Numbered from the stretch's first letter, positions 33,787-43,034 are shown. The stretch: DNA of 64,000 nucleotides from Paenibacillus sp. IHBB 10380 (GCF_000949425.1 NZ_CP010976.1:1116001-1180000); one strand, 5' to 3'. The notes: generated by a model not told the origin, from the letters alone. Numbers and translations: made by a program.

Positions 33787-34140
33787 GTGAACTTGCAAAT
33801 GGAGATGGAGCACCACAGACAGGTATTAATTGTCCGATTCTCAGGAGAGCTCGATCACCATACCGCTGATCATGTGCGGATGAAGCTGGATGAGGCAATT
33901 CTGACTAAGCAAACAGATCATATTGTGCTAAGTTTAAAAGATTTGCTTTTTATGGATAGCTCGGGTATCGGTGTCATTCTTGGACGATACAAGCTTATTA
34001 AGAGTAAGGGTGGAAAGATGGCTGTGTGTGACGCTACTCCACCAGTATATCGTCTACTAGAGATGTCTGGAATGTTAAAGATTATGCCAGTCTATGAAAG
34101 TGAAAGCCATGCACTTACAGGTCTGGAGGTCGTATCATGA
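33787..34140 (+). CDS. spoIIAA: Anti-sigma F factor antagonist SpoIIAA
   Basis: 117 residues of the STAS fold. The phosphorylated Ser is in [17 protein letters not shown], the family signature. It releases sigma-F from SpoIIAB in the forespore when dephosphorylated by SpoIIE. GTG start behind GGGAGGAG. Overlaps spoIIAB by four bases (ATGA). Confidence 0.96.
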   Translation: MNLQMEMEHHRQVLIVRFSGELDHHTADHVRMKLDEAILTKQTDHIVLSLKDLLFMDSSGIGVILGRYKLIKSKGGKMAVCDATPPVYRLLEMSGMLKIMPVYESESHALTGLEVVS

Positions 34141-34598
34141 GTGAAGATAAGACCCATGCTCCTAATTTCATGTCGCTACAATTTGCGGCAAAGTCAGAGA
34201 ATGAATCATTTGCTCGAGTAACGGTGGCTGCCTTCATCTCACAATTAGATCCAACCATGGATGAACTTAGTGATATGAAGACTGTCGTATCTGAGGCGGT
34301 TACAAATTGTATTATTCATGGATATAATTGTGACCCAACAGGGATTGTTACGATAACTGCTACGATTACCGAGGATTCTGTGACGATAACAATTGAGGAT
34401 CGTGGCGAAGGGATTGAAGATTTGGAACTTGCAAAGCAGCCATTATATACCTCGAAGCCAGAACTGGAAAGATCGGGTATGGGCTTTACCATTATGCAGA
34501 ATTTCATGGATGAGTTTGAAGTGTCTAGTGAGCAAGGAGCCGGAACGTCGATCAGAATGATGAAAAGGATTGAATCCAAGAAAGCTTTATATAATTAG
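34137..34598 (+). CDS. spoIIAB: Anti-sigma F factor and kinase SpoIIAB
   Basis: 153 residues of the GHKL family. The N box [13 protein letters not shown]1 box DRGEGIEDL and G2 box SGMGFTIM(Q) are present. It binds sigma-F or phosphorylates SpoIIAA. The N-terminal 15 residues are longer than in Bacillus. Translation is coupled to spoIIAA; sigF follows at 12 bases. Confidence 0.96.
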   Translation: MSEDKTHAPNFMSLQFAAKSENESFARVTVAAFISQLDPTMDELSDMKTVVSEAVTNCIIHGYNCDPTGIVTITATITEDSVTITIEDRGEGIEDLELAKQPLYTSKPELERSGMGFTIMQNFMDEFEVSSEQGAGTSIRMMKRIESKKALYN

Positions 34599-34609
34599 GG
34601 GTTGGGCGT

Positions 34610-35365
34610 ATGGATGCTGATGTGAAGAAAGCTTCGCAGACTTACTTGGAAGATTCGGAAGTCAAACGACTTATTGCACTCAGTCATACGGGCGATAGCG
34701 AGGCTCGAGACACGTTAGTGAATAGCAATATTCGTCTTGTCTGGTCGGTTGTACAGCGGTTCATGAACCGGGGATACGAGCCTGAGGATTTATTCCAAAT
34801 TGGTTGTATCGGACTCTTGAAATCCGTTGACAAATTTGATTTAAGCTATGATGTGAAATTTTCGACTTACGCAGTACCTATGATTATTGGAGAGATCCAA
34901 CGTTTCTTGCGAGATGATGGAACGCTCAAGGTTAGTCGTTCATTGAAGGAAATGGCTAATAAGGTACGCAAAAAAAAGGACGAGTTGTCTAAGGTATTGA
35001 ATCGGTTACCTACAATCAAAGAGGTAGCAGCAGAACTCGGGGTGACACCCGAAGAAGTCGTATTCGCTCAAGAGGCTAATAAACCACCAACTTCGATTCA
35101 TGAGACAGTCTTTGAGAATGATGGGGACCCCATTACTTTGATGGATCAAATTGCTGATGAGAGTCAGGACCACTGGTTTGATAAGTTGGCATTGAATGAG
35201 GCGATAGATGGGTTATCTGAAAGAGAGAAACTCATCGTATACCTTCGATATTATCGAGATCAGACCCAATCCGAAGTAGCAAGTCGGTTAGGTATTTCTC
35301 AAGTTCAGGTGTCTAGATTAGAGAAGAAAATACTTCAATTAATCCGCGAACAGATTGCACAATAA
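34610..35365 (+). CDS. sigF: RNA polymerase sigma-F factor
   Basis: 251 residues of the SigB/SigF/SigG group. Region 2 reads RLVWSVVQRFMNRGYEPEDLFQIG, the core-binding and -10 melting part GLLKSVDKFDL..FSTYAVPMIIGEIQRFLRDD, and region 4 has SEVASRLGISQVQVSRLEKKIL. It is the first forespore-specific sigma factor. The gene is the third of spoIIAA-AB-sigF, and a terminator follows. Confidence 0.97.
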   Translation: MDADVKKASQTYLEDSEVKRLIALSHTGDSEARDTLVNSNIRLVWSVVQRFMNRGYEPEDLFQIGCIGLLKSVDKFDLSYDVKFSTYAVPMIIGEIQRFLRDDGTLKVSRSLKEMANKVRKKKDELSKVLNRLPTIKEVAAELGVTPEEVVFAQEANKPPTSIHETVFENDGDPITLMDQIADESQDHWFDKLALNEAIDGLSEREKLIVYLRYYRDQTQSEVASRLGISQVQVSRLEKKILQLIREQIAQ

Positions 35366-35391
35366 TGTGCCGGATTGCTGATAAGTACAAT

Positions 35392-35440
35392 AAAGGATGT
35401 TCCATGAGTCTATTTAAGACGTATTGGAGCATCTTTTATT
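35392..35440 (+). terminator. Terminator of the spoIIA operon
   Basis: AAAGGATGTTCC pairs with GGAGCATCTTTT (12 pairs with two G-U) followed by a short T-rich tail. Confidence 0.75.
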
Positions 35441-35483
35441 TGTCTGGGTATCATTGTCTTTGGATAATAAATAGATCCAAAAC

Positions 35484-35513
35484 GACTAGAAAGTTACATT
35501 TATTCTCATACTA
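35484..35513 (+). promoter_or_regulatory. Sigma-G/sigma-F promoter of the spoVA genes
   Basis: CATACTA is a perfect match to the forespore -10 (CATNHTA), and GACTA is four of five to the -35 (GHATR) with exactly 18 bases between. It lies 30 bases before the spoVAA start. Confidence 0.68.
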
Positions 35514-35543
35514 ACGGTAATTAACATAAAGGAGTGATTTCGG

Positions 35544-36185
35544 ATGTCTCATAATTCCACTCCCACGGTTTATATACAGCTCAAAAAACGTATACAGCTC
35601 CCTCAAGGAAAAGTGATAACGCTTGGGGACATTGCGAACGTGCAGAGTGCTCAGGAATACATGAAGTTATTATTTGAACTTGAATTGGTAGCGCCGAATA
35701 AAAAGGATGGTAATCTGCTTGTGATGGACTTAATGCGAATTATTCCCGCCATTAAGCAGGTTATCCCTAGGGCGCAAATAGAGCCTGTGGGTCAACATCA
35801 CACGATTGTTGAGATTGTGAAGGCTCCCAAAAAGCCATCTTTTGCCTTGTTTATTCTAGTCTGGTTGCTACTGTTTTTTGGATCGGGCCTGACCATTATG
35901 AATTTCCATGCGGATGTGAATATGCAAGAAGTACAGATTCGGGTAGTGGAGATGATCACAGGTAAGCGAGACGAGCATCCATACCTTTTTCAGACGTCTT
36001 ATTCGCTAGGTATAGGTATTGGAATGGTCGTCTTTTTTAATCATCTGTTCAAAAAGAAATGGAATGAAGAGCCAACACCACTGGAAGTTGAGATGTTTCT
36101 ATATCAAGAAAATATAGATCAATTCGTGGTGGCTGAAGAATATAAACGAATGAGTATTGAAGATAAGCAGAATGAGGAAACCTAA
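35544..36185 (+). CDS. spoVAA: Stage V sporulation protein AA
   Basis: 213 residues. N-terminal soluble domain (1-95), two membrane helices (about 98-118 and 148-168) and a charged C terminus. VYIQLKKRIQLPQGKVITLGDIANV and the KPSFALFILVWLLLFFGSGLTIMNFHADVNM region match SpoVAA. SpoVA proteins move dipicolinic acid into and out of the spore. It begins after a sigma-G-type promoter and overlaps spoVAB by one base. Confidence 0.93.
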   Translation: MSHNSTPTVYIQLKKRIQLPQGKVITLGDIANVQSAQEYMKLLFELELVAPNKKDGNLLVMDLMRIIPAIKQVIPRAQIEPVGQHHTIVEIVKAPKKPSFALFILVWLLLFFGSGLTIMNFHADVNMQEVQIRVVEMITGKRDEHPYLFQTSYSLGIGIGMVVFFNHLFKKKWNEEPTPLEVEMFLYQENIDQFVVAEEYKRMSIEDKQNEET

Positions 36186-36607
36186 TGGTTATATTGGCAT
36201 GGGTGGTAGAAATTTTACTAGGCATTGCAGGTGGAATTGCTGTTGGAAGTGGCGTGATCGCATTCATTCTTGTGCTTGATATCGTGCCAAGACTTGCTCA
36301 GCTAACTACGTCATATAACAAAGTGCATTGGTATGAGGGAGCTTTAATTACGGGGTCACTGTTTGGAACCATTTCTGATTTCTGGCATTGGGAAGGTTCA
36401 TTCAACCCGATAATCAGCCTGATCATCGGAGCTATGCACGGTATTTTTATAGGACTCTTAGCAGCGGCATTAACAGAAGTACTCAATGTGCTACCTATTC
36501 TAGCTAAGCGATTATGGATGAAAAATTATTTATTTGGCTTGTTAATGGCTATGGTTCTGGGAAAAGTGGTGGGTTCTCTCTTCGATTGGTATGTATACCG
36601 GAAATAG
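36185..36607 (+). CDS. spoVAB: Stage V sporulation protein AB
   Basis: 140 residues with about four membrane helices. IAGGIAVGSGVIAFILVLDIVPRL, GALITGSLFGTISDF and the AAALTEVLNVLPILAKR region are typical. Overlap of A of TAATG with the spoVAA stop shows coupling. In Bacillus the next genes would be spoVAC, AD and AEB; here spoVAF follows directly. Confidence 0.93.
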   Translation: MVILAWVVEILLGIAGGIAVGSGVIAFILVLDIVPRLAQLTTSYNKVHWYEGALITGSLFGTISDFWHWEGSFNPIISLIIGAMHGIFIGLLAAALTEVLNVLPILAKRLWMKNYLFGLLMAMVLGKVVGSLFDWYVYRK

Positions 36608-36633
36608 ATAAAAAAGATGATGGGGTGATTGGA

Positions 36634-38208
36634 ATGGCGGAAGATACTTCTAATAAACCAGAGGATCAGGAAATACAGAAAAAAAGAGAAGATGAAATGT
36701 CTGATACCATTGAGGAATCGATTCAATATTGGCAAAACAGTGATGAATTCACTGGAGATCTTGAACAATTAAAAATAGTACTGCGTGAAGTGATGGGACT
36801 TGATACTTCATTCGATGTTGCATTTCGGGAGATGAGCTTTGGAGACCGGAGAACGGGGACTCTTTTTATTAGTGGCTTTGCTAATAGTGACATTATGACA
36901 GAAATTCTAACGAGATTAACCTATATTAAGCACGATGAGTTGTCTTCAAAGGCGATGGATACGATATTTGCGAAATATATTCCTCATGTTCAGGTGGAAA
37001 AGGTAGACAAATTAAGTCAGGTCATTAATAAGGTCCTGACGGGGATGAGCGCCATCTTCATCGAAAATGAGCATACCGTTCTCATTATAGATACTCGGAC
37101 CTATCCTTCGCGAAATCCAGAGGAGTCATCTATTGAGCGTGTTGTCAGAGGGTCTAAAGATGGATTCACGGAAACACTGCTTACGAATGTTTCTCTTGTT
37201 CGGCGTAGACTTCGAGATCCAGGACTGAAATATGAGGTCGTTCAGGTTGGACGTCGTACAAGAACAGATGTATGTATTGCCTACATTGATGATATCGTAG
37301 ATAAAATTCAAGCGAATGTCATTCGAGATAAAATTAAAGAATTAGACATCGATGGATTACCACTGGGGGATAAACAACTTGAAGAAGCCATTGTTAATAA
37401 AGGATGGAATCCCTATCCGTTAGTTCGTTATTCAGAAAGACCTGATGCAGTAGCTGCGCATTTACTTGAAGGTAGAGTCGTTATATTTGTAGATACCTCA
37501 CCGAGTGTCATGATCATGCCCACCACATTTTTCGACTTATGCCAACATGCGGAAGAGAATCGTCAGACTCCGTTTGTAGGGACTTATTTACGATGGATTC
37601 GATTTTTAGGTATTTTTGCTTCTCTGTTTCTGCTTCCGCTGTGGCTCCTGCTAGTTCTTCATCCGGAATTAAAGCCGCCAGTATTGGAATTCATTGGACC
37701 TCATGGAAAGGCGAAAATCCCTCTCTTTGTTCAGTTCATTATGATTGAGTTCGGGGTTGATCTACTGAGGTTAGCTGCTGTTCATACACCAACATCAATT
37801 GCATCCGCGATGGGTCTCATAGCAGCGATATTGGTAGGAGATGTTGCGGTGAAGACAGGATTGTTTGTCAATGAGGTTGTGCTTTACATGTCTGTAGCTG
37901 CCATTGGCATGTTTGCGACACCAAGTTATGAACTGGGTCTTGCCAACCGCATCGTTCGCCTGGTTTTAATATTTGCCGTAGCCTTCTTCAAAGTGCCTGG
38001 TCTTATTATTGGAATTACCTTGCTTATATTATTGTTAACGCTTCATCGGTCCAATAACTCTTCTTATATGTGGCCATTTATACCTTTTAATGCAAAGGCT
38101 ATGTCGGAGGTTTTATTCAGAATGCCGGTGTTGTCATCTTCAAGACGCCCTTCTTTCAACAAAACAAGAGATAACACCCGACTGAATACAGAGAAAAGTA
38201 AAGAGTAG
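36634..38208 (+). CDS. spoVAF: Stage V sporulation protein AF (GerA family)
   Basis: 524 residues: a large N-terminal soluble domain (about 40-310) with TGMSAIFIE, TRTYPSRNPEESSIERVVRG and RRRLRDPGLKYE, and five to six membrane helices (about 320-470) with TPSVMIMPTTFFD and GLIAAILVGDVAVKTG. This is the GerA-A subunit family and, next to spoVAA-AB and lysA, SpoVAF. It is thought to act with germination signalling and the SpoVA channel. ATG 36634 follows GGGGTGA; the longer frame from 36514 overlaps spoVAB. Confidence 0.92.
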   Translation: MAEDTSNKPEDQEIQKKREDEMSDTIEESIQYWQNSDEFTGDLEQLKIVLREVMGLDTSFDVAFREMSFGDRRTGTLFISGFANSDIMTEILTRLTYIKHDELSSKAMDTIFAKYIPHVQVEKVDKLSQVINKVLTGMSAIFIENEHTVLIIDTRTYPSRNPEESSIERVVRGSKDGFTETLLTNVSLVRRRLRDPGLKYEVVQVGRRTRTDVCIAYIDDIVDKIQANVIRDKIKELDIDGLPLGDKQLEEAIVNKGWNPYPLVRYSERPDAVAAHLLEGRVVIFVDTSPSVMIMPTTFFDLCQHAEENRQTPFVGTYLRWIRFLGIFASLFLLPLWLLLVLHPELKPPVLEFIGPHGKAKIPLFVQFIMIEFGVDLLRLAAVHTPTSIASAMGLIAAILVGDVAVKTGLFVNEVVLYMSVAAIGMFATPSYELGLANRIVRLVLIFAVAFFKVPGLIIGITLLILLLTLHRSNNSSYMWPFIPFNAKAMSEVLFRMPVLSSSRRPSFNKTRDNTRLNTEKSKE

Positions 38209-38292
38209 CATATAAGAGGAAAATACAAATGATCTGCATAATAATCCATTTATACTCATTTCAGAAATCTGCTATACTGAGTTAAAATCAGT

Positions 38293-38309
38293 TGGAATAT
38301 AATATTCCA
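38293..38309. promoter_or_regulatory. 17-base perfect palindrome before lysA
   Basis: TGGAATAT-A-ATATTCCA is a perfect odd-length palindrome containing TATAAT, lying 25 bases before the lysA ATG. It would cover a -10 region and could be an operator. No known regulator is assigned. Confidence 0.5.
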
Positions 38310-38333
38310 TAAATAAGTGGGGGATTGCCTGAG

Positions 38334-39665
38334 ATGTTCTTACATGGTACAAGTAAAATAAATGATAGTGGGCACTTAGAAATTGGTGGATGTGATGTTG
38401 TTGATCTTAAAGCTAAATTTGGTACACCGCTTTATATTGTAGATGAGCAATTAGTTCGTCAACGCTGTAAAGAATATGTTGAGGCATTCCAAGCATCTGG
38501 TTTGAAATTTCAAGTTGCATATGCAAGTAAAGCATTCTGTGTAATGGCCATGTGTACAGTTGTAGAACAAGAAGGAATGTCTTTAGATGTTGTGTCCGAA
38601 GGTGAATTATTTACAGCATTGCAAGCAGGCTTCCCTGCGGCAAGAATTCATTTCCATGGAAATAATAAAACCCCTGATGAGATCGAAATGGCAATTGAAG
38701 CAGGAATCGGTTGTTTTGTAGTGGATAATTTGGTTGAACTGCATCTTTTACAGGCGATTGCATTAGAGAAAAATGTACATGTGAACGTTTTGCTAAGGGT
38801 AACACCTGGTGTAGAGGCTCACACGCATGAATATATTTCCACAGGTCAGACGGATTCCAAGTTTGGTTTCGATATTGGTAATGGATCTGCATATGAAGGT
38901 GTAGAGGTAACTTCTAAACAATCTCATTTGGAGCTACTTGGCGTTCATTCCCATATTGGCTCACAAATTTTCGAGGTTGAAGGATTCCAGCTTGCTGTTC
39001 AGAAGGTTGCTGAATTTGCTCAAGGTGTAAAGGCGGGACTTGGCATCGTATTCAAGGTTGTCAATTTGGGTGGAGGATTTGGGATTCGGTATGTGGATGG
39101 CGACACGCCACTTAAAGTATCCCAATACGTTGAGGCGATTACCGATGCTGTTAAAGAACACTTCGCGAAGATTAATGCTGAGCTACCTGAAATTTGGGTA
39201 GAGCCCGGTCGTAGTGTTGTAGGGGACGCGGGAACAACGCTTTATACCGTAGGTACGAACAAGAACATTCCAGGTGTACGTAAATATGTAGCTGTTGATG
39301 GAGGTATGACGGATAACCCACGTCCAGCGCTATATGAATCCCATTATGAATCCGTACTTGCCAATCGCGCGCTAGAAGAAGCGCAAGAGACGGTATCCAT
39401 TGCTGGTAAATGCTGTGAGAGTGGGGATATGTTAATTTGGGACGTGAAGCTTCCTGAGGTATCTAGTGGCGACCTGCTGGCTGTATCTTGTACAGGAGCG
39501 TACAATTACTCCATGGCAAGTAACTACAATCGTATTCGTCGTCCAGGAGTTGTCTTCGTGAAGGATGGTCAGAGTGATCTAGTCGTGAAACGTGAGAGCC
39601 TACAAGATATTGTTGGCAACGACCTCATTCCTGAACGAATTGCTAAACAAGCAGTAACGAAATAA
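38334..39665 (+). CDS. lysA: Diaminopimelate decarboxylase
   Basis: 443 residues of the PLP-dependent group IV decarboxylases. PLP Lys is in AYASKAFC, HSHIGSQIF and GGGFGIRY follow, EPGRSVVGDAGTTLY binds phosphate, and the second-subunit CCESGDML and GAYNYSMASNYN complete the site. It makes lysine from meso-DAP. ATG 38334 is ten bases after GTGGGGG; TTG 38325 is too close to it. Position after spoVAF is as in Bacillus. A strong terminator follows. Confidence 0.96.
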   Translation: MFLHGTSKINDSGHLEIGGCDVVDLKAKFGTPLYIVDEQLVRQRCKEYVEAFQASGLKFQVAYASKAFCVMAMCTVVEQEGMSLDVVSEGELFTALQAGFPAARIHFHGNNKTPDEIEMAIEAGIGCFVVDNLVELHLLQAIALEKNVHVNVLLRVTPGVEAHTHEYISTGQTDSKFGFDIGNGSAYEGVEVTSKQSHLELLGVHSHIGSQIFEVEGFQLAVQKVAEFAQGVKAGLGIVFKVVNLGGGFGIRYVDGDTPLKVSQYVEAITDAVKEHFAKINAELPEIWVEPGRSVVGDAGTTLYTVGTNKNIPGVRKYVAVDGGMTDNPRPALYESHYESVLANRALEEAQETVSIAGKCCESGDMLIWDVKLPEVSSGDLLAVSCTGAYNYSMASNYNRIRRPGVVFVKDGQSDLVVKRESLQDIVGNDLIPERIAKQAVTK

Positions 39666-39689
39666 ACAGGATTATTGTTATCTTGTCAG

Positions 39690-39736
39690 AAGGGATCATG
39701 TTACGTTGCTAGTGCAACGTAGGGTGTATCCCTTTT
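39690..39736 (+). terminator. Terminator of lysA
   Basis: AAGGGAT/ATCCCTT outer stem encloses TACGTTGC/GCAACGTA, followed by TTTTGATC. Confidence 0.8.
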
Positions 39737-39937
39737 GATCATGTGTAGAGACTGAAATGAATTAATTCTGTGTTCGCACTGTCTTTTTTTGCTTTAAGGT
39801 ACCTGTTCATAGTAAACTATAGGATGTCTGTTAATGATCTCCTTTTTTGAATTAAAAAACAGACAACTTATAAGTAAATGATTTGATGTATTGAGTTTAA
39901 ATTGAATTACAAAATATTTTAAGGGGATGGAATCATA

Positions 39938-40375
39938 ATGAAAAAAGGAACAATTGAATTAGAAAACGGTGGAGTCATCGAAATCGAGTTTTTACCAGAA
40001 GAAGCGCCTAACACAGTGGCTAACTTTGAGAAATTAGCTAATAGTGGATTTTACAACGGCCTAAGTTTTCACCGTGTTATCCCTAACTTTGTCGCTCAGG
40101 GCGGTTGCCCAACAGGAACGGGTACTGGTGGACCAGGGTATACGATCAAATGTGAGGCGACTAGCAACACAACTAAACATGCCAGAGGCGTATTGTCCAT
40201 GGCTCATGCAGGTAGAGATACTGGTGGTAGTCAATTCTTTATTGTTTATGCTCCTCAACCACATTTAGATGGAGTTCATACTGTATTTGGTAAAGTGATC
40301 AGTGGAATTGAACACGTAGATACTATCAAAGCTAATGATAAGATGAAAGAAGTTAAGGTCTGGGACGAAGCTTAA
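39938..40375 (+). CDS. ppiB: Peptidyl-prolyl cis-trans isomerase (cyclophilin)
   Basis: 145 residues of the cytoplasmic cyclophilin fold. [31 protein letters not shown] and [27 protein letters not shown] are all present. It catalyses proline isomerisation during folding. It has a weak GGGGATGG site. It is monocistronic with a terminator. Confidence 0.95.
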   Translation: MKKGTIELENGGVIEIEFLPEEAPNTVANFEKLANSGFYNGLSFHRVIPNFVAQGGCPTGTGTGGPGYTIKCEATSNTTKHARGVLSMAHAGRDTGGSQFFIVYAPQPHLDGVHTVFGKVISGIEHVDTIKANDKMKEVKVWDEA

Positions 40376-40397
40376 AATCTTAAAATAGCATAGAAAG

Positions 40398-40445
40398 TAG
40401 CCCTCTTATTCAGCATGAAAGTGGATAAAAAGGGCTATTTTTCTA
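40398..40445 (+). terminator. Terminator of ppiB
   Basis: TAGCCCT pairs with AGGGCTA, with inner TTATTC/GGATAA, followed by TTTTTCTATTTT. Confidence 0.75.
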
Positions 40446-40804
40446 TTTTATTTTAAATATCGTTAAACGATTTGTTACTTAGAGAAGGAGTAGGCACTAA
40501 TTTAGTGACGATAACGTCAGCTACGAGTTCCAATGCTTCAGCATAGGAACAACGTGAACCCACGCTCGGAATAAGAAGGAATCGTACGACTGCTTGTGTG
40601 TGGGATGATCCGTCATTTTGTACAATATAGTGATATCAAGCGTTCCTTGTGGCAATCTCTAGTGGTAACATAGTTTAACATATAGTTCATTCTATTAAAT
40701 AAGTTACTTTATAAAATATAGAAGAAACCCTTGTGTTTTTATTTCTTAGGTGGTAATATTCGTAACATAAATAGTTGTTCTTCATGAACAATGTCATATT
40801 GATT
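40446..40804. other. Region between ppiB and the FMN riboswitch
   Basis: It holds a coding-like minus-strand stretch (40453-40635) without start codon. Apart from AT-rich leader DNA before the riboswitch I see nothing else. Confidence 0.4.
40453..40635 (-). pseudogene. Possible gene remnant on the minus strand
   Basis: An open frame of about 60 codons encodes VVRFLLIPSVGSRCSYAEA then LELVADVIVTKLVPTPSLS, which looks protein-like (hydrophobic strand, helix). It has no ATG, GTG or TTG start in phase and a stop at 40638. A frameshifted ATG lies upstream (40616). I do not recognise a family. Confidence 0.35.
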
Positions 40805-40966
40805 TATCCTTCGGGGCAGGGTGAAATTCCCTACCGACGGTGATGGAGTATTGTTAGACTTTCTTACAATACAACTTAGTCCGTGACCCGTACGCGTGTA
40901 ACTTAGGCGTACGGTTGACCTGGTGTAATTCTGGGACCGACAGTATAGTCTGGATGGGAGAAGGAT
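40805..40966 (+). ncRNA. FMN riboswitch (RFN element)
   Basis: The strands CGGGGCAGGGTGAAATTCCC, GACGGTGATG, TTGACCTGGTGTAATTC and ACCGACAGTATAGTCTGGATGGGAGAAGGAT (40937-40966) are the conserved FMN aptamer junctions; ATCC at the start closes with GGAT. It precedes riboflavin genes. With FMN bound, the downstream terminator should form and switch the operon off. Confidence 0.95.
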
Positions 40967-40976
40967 AAATAGCTAA

Positions 40977-41002
40977 CGCAACTCATTTTAAGTGAGTGCG
41001 GT
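40977..41002 (+). promoter_or_regulatory. Hairpin in the riboswitch expression platform
   Basis: ACGCAACTCA pairs with TGAGTGCG across TTTTAAG. A further AAGCAACA/TGTTGCTT long-range pair spans 41014-41088. They may form the antiterminator fold. Confidence 0.45.
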
Positions 41003-41139
41003 TCATAAAAGTAAAGCAACAGAAGGTTGTGGCGATTTTCACAATGTAACGCAGATGAAGTGTTATTTCATTTTGTGTTGCTTGTATTGCTGAATTATCT
41101 CTCGCTTTGTTTTTGTGTAATCTATTTATCTTCCATAAT

Positions 41140-41184
41140 AACCCCGTCTCGGATGATTCGTTCATCTGATACGGGGTTTTCTGT
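41140..41184 (+). terminator. Riboswitch-controlled terminator
   Basis: AACCCCGT pairs with ACGGGGTT, with inner CGGATGA/TCATCTG, followed by TTCTGTTT. It lies 35 bases before the ribD ribosome site and 170 bases after the aptamer. Confidence 0.85.
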
Positions 41185-41234
41185 TTATACGAAAAAGCTT
41201 GTCAATCACATAAAACGGAGGTGAATGAAGATAA

Positions 41235-42341
41235 ATGATGGAGATTATGAATGATGAGTTTTACATGTCCTTGGCATTGGATATGGCTGAGCGAGCGCAA
41301 GGGCAGACAGGGATCAATCCTGTCGTTGGATGTGTTGTCGTGAAGGACGGTGTCATGGTTGGACTGGGTACTCATCTTGAGCGGGGAACGTGTCATGCGG
41401 AAGTTCATGCACTCAATATGGCTGGTGAGAAGGCGAAAGATAGTATCGTATACGTTACTTTAGAGCCATGTAGTCATTATGGGACAACACCGCCTTGTAG
41501 TGAACGTTTAATTAAAGAAGGTGTACGACGGGTTGTAGTGGCTTGTCAAGATCCTAATGTCCAAGTAGCGGGTAAAGGTATTGCGATGTTGCGTGAGCAT
41601 GGAATTGAGGTTGAAGTTGGCGTACTTCAAGAACGTGCACTGAAGTTAAACGAGAAGTTTATCAAGTATATTACGACAGGAATTCCGTTTGTCACACTGA
41701 AGACAGCCAGTACTTTAGATGGCAAAATTGCTTCGAAAACTGGCGATAGTAAATGGATCTCAAATGATGCAGCGCGGGAGCAGGTCCATACGTTGAGGCA
41801 TCGACATCAAGGAATTATGGTCGGTGTGGAGACGGTGATTGCGGATAATCCGCATTTAACTACACGTTTACCTGTTGATGGCTTGAATCCGATCCGAATT
41901 GTTGTAGACTCTCGATTACGTATTCCGTTGGATTCTCACCTTGTTATGGATGGTCAGGCACAGACTATTGTGCTGACTACTGATGCCTCCATGAATCATA
42001 CTAATGCAGAACGACTTCAAGAGGCGGGTGTCACAGTAATTCCGTGTGGTGAGGATCCACGTGTCAACCTCGAAGTTGCTTTAGCGAATCTGGGTAGATT
42101 GAACATGGGTTCTGTCCTTCTTGAAGGAGGAGGAACATTGAACGGTGCCATGCTAGAAGCGAAACTGATTGATCGAATTGTGCTTTATTTGGCCCCCAAA
42201 ATTGTAGGTGGTTACGATGCTCCGGGTAGCTTCTCTTTTGCAGGAAGTGAATTGATGAAGGATGCAGTAACCTTATCATCGTTGGAAGTAGAACGATTGG
42301 GAGATAATGTGTGTATCAGTGGGATACCTGTGTGGGCCTAA
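41235..42341 (+). CDS. ribD: Bifunctional riboflavin deaminase-reductase RibD
   Basis: 368 residues. The deaminase domain (1-145) has NPVVGCVVV and the zinc motif CHAEVHAL...PCSHYGTTPPCS. The reductase domain (about 150-368) has LKTASTLDGKIA, GIMVGVETV, RIVVDSRLRI and LLEGGGTLNGA. It does two steps from the GTP cyclohydrolase product. GGAGGTGA is ten bases before ATG 41235. It is first in ribD-ribE-ribBA-ribH under the FMN riboswitch. Confidence 0.96.
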   Translation: MMEIMNDEFYMSLALDMAERAQGQTGINPVVGCVVVKDGVMVGLGTHLERGTCHAEVHALNMAGEKAKDSIVYVTLEPCSHYGTTPPCSERLIKEGVRRVVVACQDPNVQVAGKGIAMLREHGIEVEVGVLQERALKLNEKFIKYITTGIPFVTLKTASTLDGKIASKTGDSKWISNDAAREQVHTLRHRHQGIMVGVETVIADNPHLTTRLPVDGLNPIRIVVDSRLRIPLDSHLVMDGQAQTIVLTTDASMNHTNAERLQEAGVTVIPCGEDPRVNLEVALANLGRLNMGSVLLEGGGTLNGAMLEAKLIDRIVLYLAPKIVGGYDAPGSFSFAGSELMKDAVTLSSLEVERLGDNVCISGIPVWA

Positions 42342-42368
42342 AGTTTCTAACAGAGGAGGTGTTACTCC

Positions 42369-43034
42369 ATGTTTACCGGATTAGTTGAAGAAATGGGTAC
42401 GATGCGAGCGATAACTCGTCAAGGAGAAGCTATGGTACTGCATATTTCAGCATCGATTGTCATGGATGATTTGAAGATTGGCGATAGTGTGTCCGTGAAT
42501 GGCGTATGTCTTACGGCAACCTCGATAGACGCGCATTCTTTCGCTGCCGACGTTATGCCCCAGACTTTTCGTAATAGCAATTTGAAGGATCTTCAGTCAG
42601 GTAGCAAGGTGAACTTGGAGCGGGCTATGATTGCCAATGGACGCTTTGGTGGACATATGGTTCAGGGACATGTGGATGGCATAGGTACAATACATCATGT
42701 CACACGCGATCAGAATGCCGTTGTATATGAGATTACACCTACGAATATAGAGTTATTCAGATTCATTATTCCGAAGGGGTCTATTACACTTGATGGAATC
42801 AGCTTGACCGTGGTGAAAGTGAATAGCCATACATTTCAGGTGTCTATCATTCCGCATACGTTGATACAGACTGTTCTTAATCAGAAACGGCCGGGAGATA
42901 CGGTAAATATTGAATGCGATGTGTTGGGGAAATATGTAGATCATTTGCTGAATTACGGCTCTAGAGGACAGCAAGATGAAGGTAAGCCATCTGGAATTAG
43001 TCAAGAGTATTTAGCTCAGCATGGATTCGCATAA
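42369..43034 (+). CDS. ribE: Riboflavin synthase alpha subunit
   Basis: 221 residues with two homologous lumazine-binding repeats: MFTGLVEEMG...GDSVSVNGVCLTA and GGHMVQGHVDG...GSITLDGISLTVV. It dismutates two 6,7-dimethyl-8-ribityllumazines to riboflavin. GAGGAGGTG precedes ATG. A C-terminal 20-residue extension with basic/acidic content is present, as in some Bacillales. Confidence 0.95.
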   Translation: MFTGLVEEMGTMRAITRQGEAMVLHISASIVMDDLKIGDSVSVNGVCLTATSIDAHSFAADVMPQTFRNSNLKDLQSGSKVNLERAMIANGRFGGHMVQGHVDGIGTIHHVTRDQNAVVYEITPTNIELFRFIIPKGSITLDGISLTVVKVNSHTFQVSIIPHTLIQTVLNQKRPGDTVNIECDVLGKYVDHLLNYGSRGQQDEGKPSGISQEYLAQHGFA

